A DNA stretch of 64,000 nucleotides from Actinoalloteichus fjordicus (GTDB lineage: Bacteria > Actinomycetota > Actinomycetes > Mycobacteriales > Pseudonocardiaceae): contig NZ_CP016076.1 in the NCBI RefSeq assembly GCF_001941625.1, positions 4,924,249 to 4,988,248 of the forward strand, written 5' to 3'. Below, one piece after another: positions 35,291 to 42,291 of the stretch (position 1 is its first letter; each line of letters opens with the position of its first letter). The position numbers were made by a program, and so were the translations under genes. Under the pieces are notes generated by a model, which saw only the letters and a program-made list of their open reading frames with translations, ran no database searches and was not told the DNA's origin.

Positions 35291-35629
35291 CGATCAGCTG
35301 CTCCTGCCGTTCGGCTGAGATCCCCGACACCTGGAGAACGTGGTCGCGGAAGCTGATTTCCACCGAACGCACCGTGTCCCGGGCAGCCCACCGGCGCACG
35401 GCATCCACCAGCTTGCGCAGCACGGCGGTGGCCGCCACCCGCACCGCCGGCATCCCGGCGATGCCCCCGAACCCCTTTGCCCCTGCGGCCGACTCCGACG
35501 CAGCCACTGCTCTACTGCCACTACCTCGTCCAGTTCAAGCAGGTCTGTGTGCAGTTCGCGGGTCAGCGAGTCCAGTTCCTCGGCGTCAAAATCCAGATCT
35601 GTGCGCACACGCACGAGAACGACGTCCAT
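35256..35629 (-). pseudogene. EACC1-like effector-associated component, frameshifted
   Basis: Two frames together make a complete ~120-aa EACC1-type protein. From ATG 35629: 'MDVVLVRVRTDLDFDAEELD' then 'SLTRELHTDLLELDEVVAVE'. After a -1 shift near 35515: 'VAASESAAGAKGFGGIAGM', 'VRVAATAVLRKLVDAVRRWAA', 'SVEISFRDHVLQVSGISAER' and a final 'IDVWLRRH' ending at 35256. The order acidic N-terminus, 'AAGAKG', amphipathic helix, short beta pair, terminal helix is the EACC1 pattern. Downstream it overlaps the caspase-NACHT start by 35 bp, as expected for a coupled pair. It is either a recent inactivating single-base deletion or a sequencing error; regulated frameshifting is less likely because no slippery heptamer is seen. 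Confidence 0.7.
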
Positions 35630-36338
35630 GCGATCAACCCAGCCCTTCCGGCCCCCACCGGGCACACGGCCGACACACGGTATTGTGGACCGAAATTCTT
35701 GGACAGCAAAGGCCATTGCGAATCTGGGCATCCTGCGAATGAAGAGCCCGGACCACACCGGCACCCTGGAAACTGCGCTACGACCGGACCGATTACTCCA
35801 CCCGCAGGCAGATTCCCGCACTGTTTGTCGCAATCCGGCAGCGCATCAGCACCGTGAGCTCCGAACGCCCGCTCCCCACCACACCCTGATCCCTGCGGCC
35901 TTCGACCGGCTCCGCGTGCCGCCGAGGCGCGCGACTGCGAGCGACAGGCGAGGTAACTGTGTTCCGCACCGCCAAGCGGCCCTCGCCCGCTGACATCCCA
36001 CCTGTCGGCGCGCGCTGGTGGAGTTCGAATCGGGACCGCGCTGGGCAGCGGCGTCGTGCCGCTGATCGAGCCGCCCCCGGGACGAGAACGGGCGCTGCGG
36101 GCGCCGAATCCGCTGGCAGCATCGGTCTGTCTGCTGCTGATCACCGCCGGGCTGCGCACGCCGAACACGCAGGCCGTCCGGGCTGCCGAGACTGGCTGCC
36201 GAGAGGGATCCGGTGGTGCGGCGGGGGGCCGAACACGCCGAGGATCTGCTCTGCCAGACTCGACGGCGACGATCGCGGTGGTCGAGGTCGCCGCCGTCGC
36301 CACCGCCTCACGCCCGTGGGGTATACGGACGAGTCCGC
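35630..36338. other. Intergenic region upstream of the conflict locus
   Basis: About 700 bp without a supported gene; should contain the promoter of the EACC1/caspase operon. Lower GC than average around 35520-35720. A partial repeat-like palindrome (CCTCACGCCCGTGGGG) lies at 36306-36321, only 36 bp from the next array unit. Confidence 0.45.
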
Positions 36339-36553
36339 TCTCCCCACGACAGTGGAGGTGCTCCGGGCTGACGCGCTCGTTGCAGGGCCGACCGCGTCCT
36401 CCTCACATCCCCGTGGGGGTGCACCGCCGTCGGGCTCCGAGGAACTCGGTCACCCCTGGGCCTCCCCACACTCGTGGGGGTTCACCCACCTAGGTGTGCG
36501 CGAGCCGGCTGGCTCGGCCGTTCTCCCCACCCGCGCCCGTGGGGGTGTTCCAC
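36339..36553 (-). CRISPR. Decayed CRISPR array with exact 61-bp periodicity (4 units)
   Basis: Four repeat-like units on the plus strand, CTCCCCAC...GTGG(G/A)GGTG(C/T)(T/A)CC, lie at about 36339-36366, 36400-36427, 36461-36488 and 36522-36553. Aligning on the GTGG stem, units start 61 and 61 bp apart (GTGG at 36352, 36413, 36474). The fourth has a 4-bp insertion in its loop, but its 5' stem (CCCCAC, 36525) is again 61 bp from the third (36464). 61 = 28 + 33, the exact period of the intact array at 14.6 kb. Read on the minus strand the units resemble type I-E repeats (GGAGCACCCCCAC). Repeats are too diverged to be active. Confidence 0.7.
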
Positions 36554-36572
36554 ACTGCTCGCCTGGTTGCCG

Positions 36573-37034
36573 CTAGCGATGAGGACCTCCGACCCCGTCG
36601 GGGGTCGCCTGCCGAGGAGCACGACGTCCATCGTGTACCCGAGGACGCAGCCCTCGGGTACACGATGGAGCTGCGCTCGTCTCGGCGGACCTGTCCGCGA
36701 TCTCGGCCACGTCCGGGTGAAGATCACGGATCTTTCGGTCGGTGACCGCCTGGCCGACCTCGCTCATCAGCAGGGCCGCATCCACCACCGGACCGGCACG
36801 CCCGTCGACCTCAGGCTCACACGACTGCAACGCCTCGTCGACCGCGACCACCTCAGGACCACGACCCCAGACGAAGCACGCGCTCACCGGCGGGTCCTCC
36901 GGCGCCGCAGTCGCCACCAGGTCGGGCGTGCTGCTGACCTGCATCCCCGAGCCTTCGGCCGAGGACGGCGCGCATCCCGCCAGCGCCAAGGCGGAGAACC
37001 CCAGGACGACCAGTAATCGCCTACGCGAGGACAC
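36573..37034 (-). CDS. Small lipoprotein of toxin-immunity unit 1
   Basis: 153 aa from GTG 37034, 4 bp after the immunity-like gene. N-terminus 'SSRRRLLVVLGFSALALAGC' is a signal peptide with lipobox ALAGC (Cys21). Mature part has two further Cys (SACFVWGRGPEVVAVDEALQSC), possibly a disulphide. The last ~45 residues are read through a perfect hairpin (36628-36668) and look non-native, so the original protein may have ended earlier. Its signal region is duplicated at 39.9 kb. Possibly an extracytoplasmic immunity or anchoring partner of the toxin unit. Confidence 0.65.
   Translation of the reverse strand: MSSRRRLLVVLGFSALALAGCAPSSAEGSGMQVSSTPDLVATAAPEDPPVSACFVWGRGPEVVAVDEALQSCEPEVDGRAGPVVDAALLMSEVGQAVTDRKIRDLHPDVAEIADRSAETSAAPSCTRGLRPRVHDGRRAPRQATPDGVGGPHR
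36628..36668 (-). terminator. Perfect 17-bp inverted repeat, 7-nt loop
   Basis: CCATCGTGTACCCGAGG and its exact reverse complement, loop 36645-36651. Best read as the terminator of the leftward toxin/immunity/lipoprotein transcript, although the lipoprotein frame formally reads through it. Confidence 0.65.
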
Positions 37035-37038
37035 GGCT

Positions 37039-37383
37039 CTAGAACACACACGTGCCCCTCGGGATGCTGCCGTTTGCGAGGTAGTTGACGCTGGAAACCA
37101 ACGGAGACTCGCGCTTGAGCCGCGCCGACAGTTCCTTGCCTCGCTCGATCCAGTCACGCTTGGCGTCGGGAGTGGCGAAACCAGACTCATTGAATCTCAC
37201 GGGGTTGTAGGTCGCCTGGTATTCCGCGTCCCAGGCTTCGAGGTCCCGAACGAGGTCTGCATTGAGGTCAAGGAACTCCGTGGCCTCCTCGATGTCGTGG
37301 CTGAGCGTATCCCCCTCGTACCCGGTTCGGTAATAGAAGTAGTCCTCTTTCCATCCGACGAGGATGGTCACGTCCACAGTCAT
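37039..37383 (-). CDS. Putative immunity protein 1
   Basis: 114 aa, ATG 6 bp after the toxin stop, ribosome site GAAGTGAG within the toxin end. Acidic, aromatic N-terminal half (VDVTILVGWKEDYFYYRTGY, 'LSHDIEEATEFLDLNADLVRDLEAWDAEYQ') with a C-terminal 'KELSARLKRESPLVSSVNYLANGSIP'. No family recognised. Its size, acidity, position directly after a toxin-like gene and strict co-duplication with it (copy 2 at 39956-40300) support an immunity function. Confidence 0.65.
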   Translation of the reverse strand: MTVDVTILVGWKEDYFYYRTGYEGDTLSHDIEEATEFLDLNADLVRDLEAWDAEYQATYNPVRFNESGFATPDAKRDWIERGKELSARLKRESPLVSSVNYLANGSIPRGTCVF

Positions 37384-37389
37384 CTCAAC

Positions 37390-38166
37390 TCACTTCCGAT
37401 GCAGGTCACGGCGAAGCTTTCGTCTACGGGAGATGGGGTTCGCACCGTAGATCTTCCCCTCTGCGGTGGTGTTGATCGCGACGCGGCGTCGCTCGCCGAG
37501 GTATTCCACTTCATACACTGGCCGGTCTCTTCCGCAGTGCCCGACCACGGTACCGCTCCGGATGGCTGCAAAGAGCAAGCCCTCGATCTCCTCTCGTGGG
37601 ATGTGCACCTCTTCGAAGTTCCGGACACGGTCCGGCAAGAAGATGTGATTTCGCCCGCTATCGTCGTCGCCGTTCTCGATCCAGATGATCCGTCCGTCGT
37701 CGAGGCGTTCCGCTCGCACGACGTCGTGAGGTTTGACCGCTGCACCCCGTCGTCGGAGTTCGGCGATCTCGTCGGCGTAGCGGATCTGTGGGTCGGTGTG
37801 CTCGTCGACCGTCGTCGGCGGTCCGGTGGGCGGCGGCGGCCGAGTAGCCGTGTCATCGGTGGCCGGTGCCGCCAGCAGCGGCCCGCCTGCGACGCCGATC
37901 CCGTGTCCGGCGATGTCGTGGCAGTAGCCGTCGATGATCTCCTGTGCTCCGCCGAGGAGAGCGTGTGCGGCGCGGACCTCCTCGGCGGACCGGGCTGCAA
38001 GATGGTTGATCTGGTCGACCTCGGGCTGTGTCGAGCCGAGGGTGGCGGCGGCGAAAACGTCCGCGCCGTCGGTGATCGCGGCGTCAGCTTGGAGGGCGGC
38101 CTGGCGTGCTTGGGTGATCAGGGCGTGTGCCTGGCGTAGCTGGGCGATCACCTCGGTGACCGACAA
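37390..38166 (-). CDS. Polymorphic-toxin-like protein 1 (helical N-terminus, C-terminal toxin domain)
   Basis: 258 aa from a TTG at 38166 with GGAG 9-12 nt upstream; the identical start in copy 2 supports this choice. Residues 1-95 are helical ('VIAQLRQAHALITQARQAAL', 'INHLAARSAEEVRAAHALLGGAQEI', then 'YCHDIAGHGI'), like DUF6244-type delivery segments of actinobacterial toxins. A Pro/Thr linker (~100-130) leads to a C-terminal domain: 'VVRAERLDDGRIIWIENG', 'EEIEGLLFAAIRSGTVVGHC', 'PVYEVEYLGERRRVAINTT', 'KIYGANP'. The last block resembles small RNase-toxin folds (EndoU/DUF4258-like), but I cannot assign it firmly. Basic C-terminus (RRRKLRRDLHRK). No signal peptide. Confidence 0.65.
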   Translation of the reverse strand: MSVTEVIAQLRQAHALITQARQAALQADAAITDGADVFAAATLGSTQPEVDQINHLAARSAEEVRAAHALLGGAQEIIDGYCHDIAGHGIGVAGGPLLAAPATDDTATRPPPPTGPPTTVDEHTDPQIRYADEIAELRRRGAAVKPHDVVRAERLDDGRIIWIENGDDDSGRNHIFLPDRVRNFEEVHIPREEIEGLLFAAIRSGTVVGHCGRDRPVYEVEYLGERRRVAINTTAEGKIYGANPISRRRKLRRDLHRK

Positions 38167-38255
38167 TGCTCGACTCCTCACTGTGTGTGTTCGACCATGG
38201 TGACGGAACAGCGCCTCGTGGTCGAATGAGTTCTCGTCAGTTCGTCGGGACGCTG

Positions 38256-39083
38256 TCAGGCGTGGCGGCGTGCTGTGCGTGCTTGCGACCAGGTGTGGGC
38301 AGCGCGGGCCATGTCTCGCGTCCAGGCCCGGTGGTGGTCCTGGTCGGCGATCTCCTGCCACAGACGTGTGGAGGCGACGGCGAAGGCGTCGAGGTCACGT
38401 GGTGTGGCGGTGTGCCAGGCGGGAGCGCGGCCCACCCAGTGTTCTGCCGAGGCGGGGCTGTGACCGGTGGTGATCATCCGGAGCAGCAGGCAGCACGGGT
38501 CGATCCAGGGTGCCCCGCGCGCGGCCCAGGCCCAGTCGATCAGCCGTGCAGTTCCGTCCGCGCCGATCAGCACGTTCTCCGGGTTGTAGTCGGTGTGCAG
38601 CAACGCATCCCCGGCCAGCAGGGCGATCTCGGCACCGTCCGGGAGGTACGGCCCCCATCGCCGGACGGCATCGGTGACGGCTGTCTCCTGCGGTGGGCAG
38701 GGGATCTCGCCGACCGTCTGAAGGAGTTCCACGACGGCGGGCAGGTCGGTCGAGTCCGGTCGGTAGTCGGCGTGCCGCGCGTCGAGGGCGTCCAGGCCCA
38801 GCACGTCCCACCCTCCCGTATCGGGCAGCCGCCACCGCAGCGCGGGCGCGACCTTCGCGACGTGCGGGGTGACGGCGGCTTCACGTCGGTGAGCGGTGAT
38901 GCCGGGGTGGGCGTGGCGGACGCCCTTGACGAAGACTCGCCCTCCGTCGCTGTCGAGCAGGGCGGCAATCGCGGAGTTGCTGCCACCGGAGGGGATGCGG
39001 ACGCAGGTGATCGGCCCAGTGCGAGCCTCGATCGCGGCCCGGACCTCGGCGGGAATGTCATGCCACTCGATCCGTTGTTGCAT
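38256..39083 (-). CDS. APH-fold phosphotransferase
   Basis: 275 aa, ATG 6 bp after the stop of a 23-aa ORF. Kinase features: substrate/nucleotide region 'SGGSNSAIAALLDSDGGRVFVKGV' (~32-55), catalytic loop LLHTDYNPENVL (HxDxxxxN, ~160-171), metal-binding 'RLIDWAWAARG' (~180). This is the aminoglycoside phosphotransferase/choline kinase-like family; small-molecule kinase or antibiotic inactivation are both possible. It occupies, in the duplicated array, the place that the graspetide ligase and methyltransferase occupy upstream of toxin 2. Confidence 0.88.
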   Translation of the reverse strand: MQQRIEWHDIPAEVRAAIEARTGPITCVRIPSGGSNSAIAALLDSDGGRVFVKGVRHAHPGITAHRREAAVTPHVAKVAPALRWRLPDTGGWDVLGLDALDARHADYRPDSTDLPAVVELLQTVGEIPCPPQETAVTDAVRRWGPYLPDGAEIALLAGDALLHTDYNPENVLIGADGTARLIDWAWAARGAPWIDPCCLLLRMITTGHSPASAEHWVGRAPAWHTATPRDLDAFAVASTRLWQEIADQDHHRAWTRDMARAAHTWSQARTARRHA

Positions 39084-39089
39084 GGGGCC

Positions 39090-39161
39090 TCATCGTCCGT
39101 GCCGGGCAGGTCGTCGAGGACGGTAATTCTTGAGAAATCGACTGGCCATCAGGGAATGCAT
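39090..39161 (-). CDS. 23-aa peptide ORF upstream of the APH gene
   Basis: ATG at 39161, 6 nt after a perfect GGAGGT ribosome site; stop TGA 6 bp before the APH start. The product begins MHSLMASRFLKNY and ends in an Arg-rich tail (seven Arg in all). Too short for family assignment. It could be a leader peptide controlling the APH gene, a translational-coupling ORF, or a RiPP-type precursor, since it sits where the graspetide precursor sits in the neighbouring unit. Confidence 0.5.
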   Translation of the reverse strand: MHSLMASRFLKNYRPRRPARHGR

Positions 39162-39345
39162 GGCGCTACCTCCGAGGTAGGCGAGACCGAGGACCATACC
39201 GGGTCGTCAGCGCCCCATCATTGCGGACGGTCTCGATTCGCACAAAGAGTCTGTTCAGGTGAGGGCAACCGAGCATTGACGAACTCGAATACGGGAGACG
39301 ACAGAACACATTCGACATTCCGGATCGAACCGCTGTTCCAGGTGA

Positions 39346-39453
39346 CTAGTTGACCTCCCTGACCGTGGCGACGTCGCCGCACACTGTGCGGAGCGCGGCG
39401 TGTGCTCCGGCGGCGGCCTGGGCGTGGACGGGGGTCGTGAGCGGCGGCGTCAC
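39346..39453 (-). pseudogene. 35-aa remnant of the MarR-linked 78-aa protein
   Basis: GTG overlaps the preceding stop (GTGA, 39450-39453) as in the intact pair at 43.9 kb. The C-terminal 'AALRTVCGDVATVREV' matches 'AVLRTLCGDVATVGEV' of the 78-aa protein at 43674-43910, but the middle ~40 residues are missing. An internally deleted duplicate. Confidence 0.7.
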
Positions 39454-39951
39454 GGGTTCTCCGGCGGGTTCCGGGCCGTCGCGGTGAGCACGCGGTCGAG
39501 ACCGGTGAAGGGGCTCGCGGGGTCGTCGGGCAGGGCGAAGGGCGGGATGTCGTAGGGGATGGAGATCGTGGCGACGATGGCGGTGATGCAGTCGCGGCGC
39601 AGTCGATCGCCGGTGGGAGTGACAGCCGCATGTCGTCGCCTCGATCGGGAGAGGGTGATCAGACCGTGCGCTCCGAGGCCGAGTGCGCCGTCAAGGGTGT
39701 CGGCGGGGTCGCTGCGGACCTCCTCGGCGAGATCGGTGAGGCGTCGCTCGGCGCGTCCGCAGGCGAGCAGCACCGCGTAGGCGGTCCGCGTCAAATGCTC
39801 GGGCCGGGCGCCCTCGATCACCGCAGTCGACACCAGGTCGGGCGTGCTGCTGACCCGCATCCCCGAGCCTTCGGCCGAGGACGGGGCGCATCCTGCCAGT
39901 GCCAAGGCGGAGAGCACCAGGACGACCTAGAAACCGTCCACGCGTGGACAT
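39450..39951 (-). pseudogene. Chimera: lipoprotein N-terminus fused to MarR-like C-terminus
   Basis: The 5' end copies the lipoprotein of unit 1: ATG at 39951, then a +1 insertion breaks the signal region, so the lipoprotein frame ('LSALALAGCAPSSAEGSGMRV') can start only at an internal GTG (39917). After 'TPDLVSTA' the sequence switches to a MarR-type winged-helix segment ('RTAYAVLLACGRAERRLTDLAEE', 'GALGLGAHGLITLSRSRRRHAAVTPTGDRLRRD'). It is followed by a remnant of the 78-aa gene with a GTGA overlap, exactly as in the intact MarR pair. This marks the junction of the tandem duplication, near 39820. Probably non-functional. Confidence 0.7.
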
Positions 39952-39955
39952 GGCT

Positions 39956-40300
39956 CTAGAAGACACAGGTGCCCTCCGGGATGCTGCCGTTTGCCAGGTA
40001 GTCCACGCTGGCGACCATCGGAGACTCCCGCTTCAGTCGCGCCGCCAACTCCTTGCCCCGCTCGATCCAGTCACGCTTGGCCTCGGGGGTGGCGAAACCG
40101 GAATTATGATATTCCACGGGGTCATAGGTCGCCTGGTACTCCGCATCCCAGGCTTCGAGGTCCCGGACCAGGTCTGCGTTGAGGTCAAGAAATTCCGTAG
40201 CATCTTCGGTGGTGTGGTTGAGCGTGTCCTCCTCGTCCCCGTTATCGTAGTAAAAGTAATTTTCCTGCCATCCTACGAGGATGGCGACGTCAACGGTCAT
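39956..40300 (-). CDS. Putative immunity protein 2
   Basis: 114 aa, same length and position as copy 1 (offset 2917 bp), 6 bp after toxin 2. About four fifths of residues match copy 1; differences cluster in the acidic N-terminal half (VDVAILVGWQENYFYYDNGDEEDTLNHTTEDATEFLDLN) and around 'YHNSGF'. That is the part most likely to contact a diverged toxin domain. No family recognised. Confidence 0.65.
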   Translation of the reverse strand: MTVDVAILVGWQENYFYYDNGDEEDTLNHTTEDATEFLDLNADLVRDLEAWDAEYQATYDPVEYHNSGFATPEAKRDWIERGKELAARLKRESPMVASVDYLANGSIPEGTCVF

Positions 40301-40306
40301 CTCAGC

Positions 40307-41083
40307 TCACTTTCGATGCAGAGCACGGCGGATCTTTTGCTTACGGGAGACTGGGTTCGCACCGTATATCTTCCACTCTGAAGTGGTACTGACCGCCACC
40401 CGGCGTCGCTCGCCGAGGTACTCCACCTCATACACCGGCCGGTCCGTTCCACAGTGCCCGACCACGGTACCGTTCCGAATGGCGACGAAGAGCAGGTCCT
40501 GAATCTTCTCTCGCGGGATGCGTACCCCTTCGAAATCTCGGATACGTTTCGGCGAGAGGATGTGGTCTAGCCCGCCGTCCTCGTCACCCCTTTCGATCCA
40601 GGTGATCCGTCCGTCGTCGAGGCGTTCCGCTCGCACGACGTCGTGAGGCTTGACCGCCGCCCCCCGCCGTCGGAGTTCGGCGATTTCCTCGGCGTAGCGG
40701 ATCTGCGGGTCGGTGTGCTCGTCGGCCGTCGGCGGTGGTCCGGTGGCCGGCGGCGGTCGGGTGGTCGTGTCGTCGGTGGACGGTGAGACCGAGACCGGCG
40801 GTCCGCCCTCGCCGATGCCGTGTCCGGCGAGGTGGTGGCAGTAGCCGTCGACGATCTCCTGCGCGCCGCCGAGGAGAGCGTGTGCGGCGCGGACCTCCTC
40901 GGCGGACCGGGCGGCGAGGTGGTTGATCTGCTCGACCTCGGGCTGTGTCGAGCCGAGGGTGGCGGCGGCGAACACGTCCGCGCCGTCGGTGATCGCGGCG
41001 TCGGCCTGGCGGGTGGCCTGGCGGGCTTCGGTGATCAGGGCGTACGCCTGGCGGAGTTGGGCGATCACCTCGGCGACCGACAA
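40307..41083 (-). CDS. Polymorphic-toxin-like protein 2
   Basis: 258 aa from TTG 41083, collinear with toxin 1. The helical N-terminus is nearly identical ('GADVFAAATLGSTQPEVEQI', 'LAARSAEEVRAAHALLGGAQ'), while the C-terminal domain carries most changes (LDHILSPKRIRDFEGVRIPR versus NHIFLPDRVRNFEEVHIPR; KQKIRRALHRK tail). Conserved delivery segment with diversifying tip is characteristic of polymorphic toxins. It lies 128 bp downstream of the graspetide methyltransferase gene. Confidence 0.65.
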   Translation of the reverse strand: MSVAEVIAQLRQAYALITEARQATRQADAAITDGADVFAAATLGSTQPEVEQINHLAARSAEEVRAAHALLGGAQEIVDGYCHHLAGHGIGEGGPPVSVSPSTDDTTTRPPPATGPPPTADEHTDPQIRYAEEIAELRRRGAAVKPHDVVRAERLDDGRITWIERGDEDGGLDHILSPKRIRDFEGVRIPREKIQDLLFVAIRNGTVVGHCGTDRPVYEVEYLGERRRVAVSTTSEWKIYGANPVSRKQKIRRALHRK

Positions 41084-41211
41084 TGCTCGACTCCTTACTG
41101 TTCGTGTTCGACGCCATGGTGCCGTATCGCCGGTGTCAGGGTGCTGGCCGCAGGAGAGATCGGTGCGCCCCGTGAAGAACACGGGGGCACGGTGGTCGCG
41201 TCTGCTCCGAG

Positions 41212-42291
41212 TCAGGAGGGCTCGAGGAGGCAGTGGGTTCCGTCAGACCGCACGTGAACTCGGTGACGTTCCGGTGCGGGGCGCCCTTGGTAGTCCCAGC
41301 GTTCGAGGAAGGCGGTGATCTCGGCCCAGAGCGCCTGATCGCCGGTCACCTCTACCGTGCCGTCGTCGCGTTCGGCGGCCTGGCATTGCGTTCCGTCGGC
41401 GGTGTCGGTGAGCAGGTGGACGAGGCGTCCTTGCTGGTCGCGCCGTGAGGCGCGGTGCAGTCCTGGGCGCGAGACGGAGAGCAGAGCCCGTCCGTCCGGG
41501 AGGTCCAGGGCAGGCGGCAGTGTGGCCGTCGACGTCGGCGCGGCGGTGATCGTGGTGGCGTTCTGTTTCGGGACGGCGGGCGCGTCGGGTGACGGGCGTC
41601 GGGACATGAACCCGGCCTGCTGCGGCAGGATCGGTCCGTCGGCGGTGCCGTCGGCGTGCACGGTGAGGCGGGCCAGGACGAAGCCGAGGTTGATCAAGAT
41701 CATCCCGCCGGGGCGGACTTGGTTCAGCCAGGCGGTGGGGATGTGGTCGAGGCCGCACGTGGTGATCAGTCGGTCGAATGGGGCATGGTCGGGAAGGCCC
41801 GCAGCCCCGTCTCCGGCGGCGAGCACGGGGGTGAGGCCGAGCGCGGCGAGTCGACGTCGGGCCGTGGCGACCAGGCCGGGGTCGACGTCGACGGAGAACA
41901 CCCGTTGGTCGCCGAGCCGGTGGCTGAGGAGGGCGGCGTTGTAGCCGGTTCCGGTGCCGATCTCCAGGACTCGGTGGCCATCGTGGATGTCCAGAGCGTG
42001 GAGCATGAGGGCCATCAGTCCGGGGGCGGTGCTGCTGGAGATCGGGCTGCCGTCGGAGTCGAACTCGGTGATCAGTGTGGTGTCGCTGTAGATGTGGGCA
42101 AGCCTGTCGGGGTCGTCGGCCGCGACCGGGGTGAGGGTGGCCGAGCCGGGACGGGCCACGGAGAAGTCGGTGACGAAGGCATCGCGTGGCACGCTGCGGA
42201 AGGCGGTCTGCCACGCGGGCTCGATGAGGTGCCCTGCGGCGGTCAGATCGGCGACGAGTTTCTGTCGTAGGTCGGTATCGGTGTGGGTCAC
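41212..42291 (-). CDS. PIMT-like methyltransferase of a graspetide cluster
   Basis: 359 aa; GTG at 42291 overlaps the ligase stop (GTGA). N-terminal ~230 residues form a protein-L-isoaspartate methyltransferase fold: 'AWQTAFRSVPRDAFVTDFSVA', 'SSSTAPGLMALMLHALDIHDG', motif I VLEIGTGTGYNAALL (~120), 'FDRLITTCGLDHIPTAWLNQVRPGGMILINL'. The ~130-aa C-terminal extension ends 'HRVHVRSDGTHCLLEPS'. Such enzymes accompany ATP-grasp RiPP ligases and methylate Asp in the cyclised peptide, sometimes leading to aspartimide. Context (precursor and ligase directly upstream) supports this role. Confidence 0.85.
   Translation of the reverse strand: MTHTDTDLRQKLVADLTAAGHLIEPAWQTAFRSVPRDAFVTDFSVARPGSATLTPVAADDPDRLAHIYSDTTLITEFDSDGSPISSSTAPGLMALMLHALDIHDGHRVLEIGTGTGYNAALLSHRLGDQRVFSVDVDPGLVATARRRLAALGLTPVLAAGDGAAGLPDHAPFDRLITTCGLDHIPTAWLNQVRPGGMILINLGFVLARLTVHADGTADGPILPQQAGFMSRRPSPDAPAVPKQNATTITAAPTSTATLPPALDLPDGRALLSVSRPGLHRASRRDQQGRLVHLLTDTADGTQCQAAERDDGTVEVTGDQALWAEITAFLERWDYQGRPAPERHRVHVRSDGTHCLLEPS

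Noticed and set aside
36005-36060. Possible tRNA (GGAGTTCGAATC looks like a T-arm)
   Set aside because: No acceptor stem or anticodon arm could be folded around it.
36306-36328. Fifth unit of the 36.4-kb CRISPR relic (CCTCACGCCCGTGGGG)
   Set aside because: Only 36 bp from the next unit and lacking the GGTGxTCC end, so it does not fit the 61-bp period.
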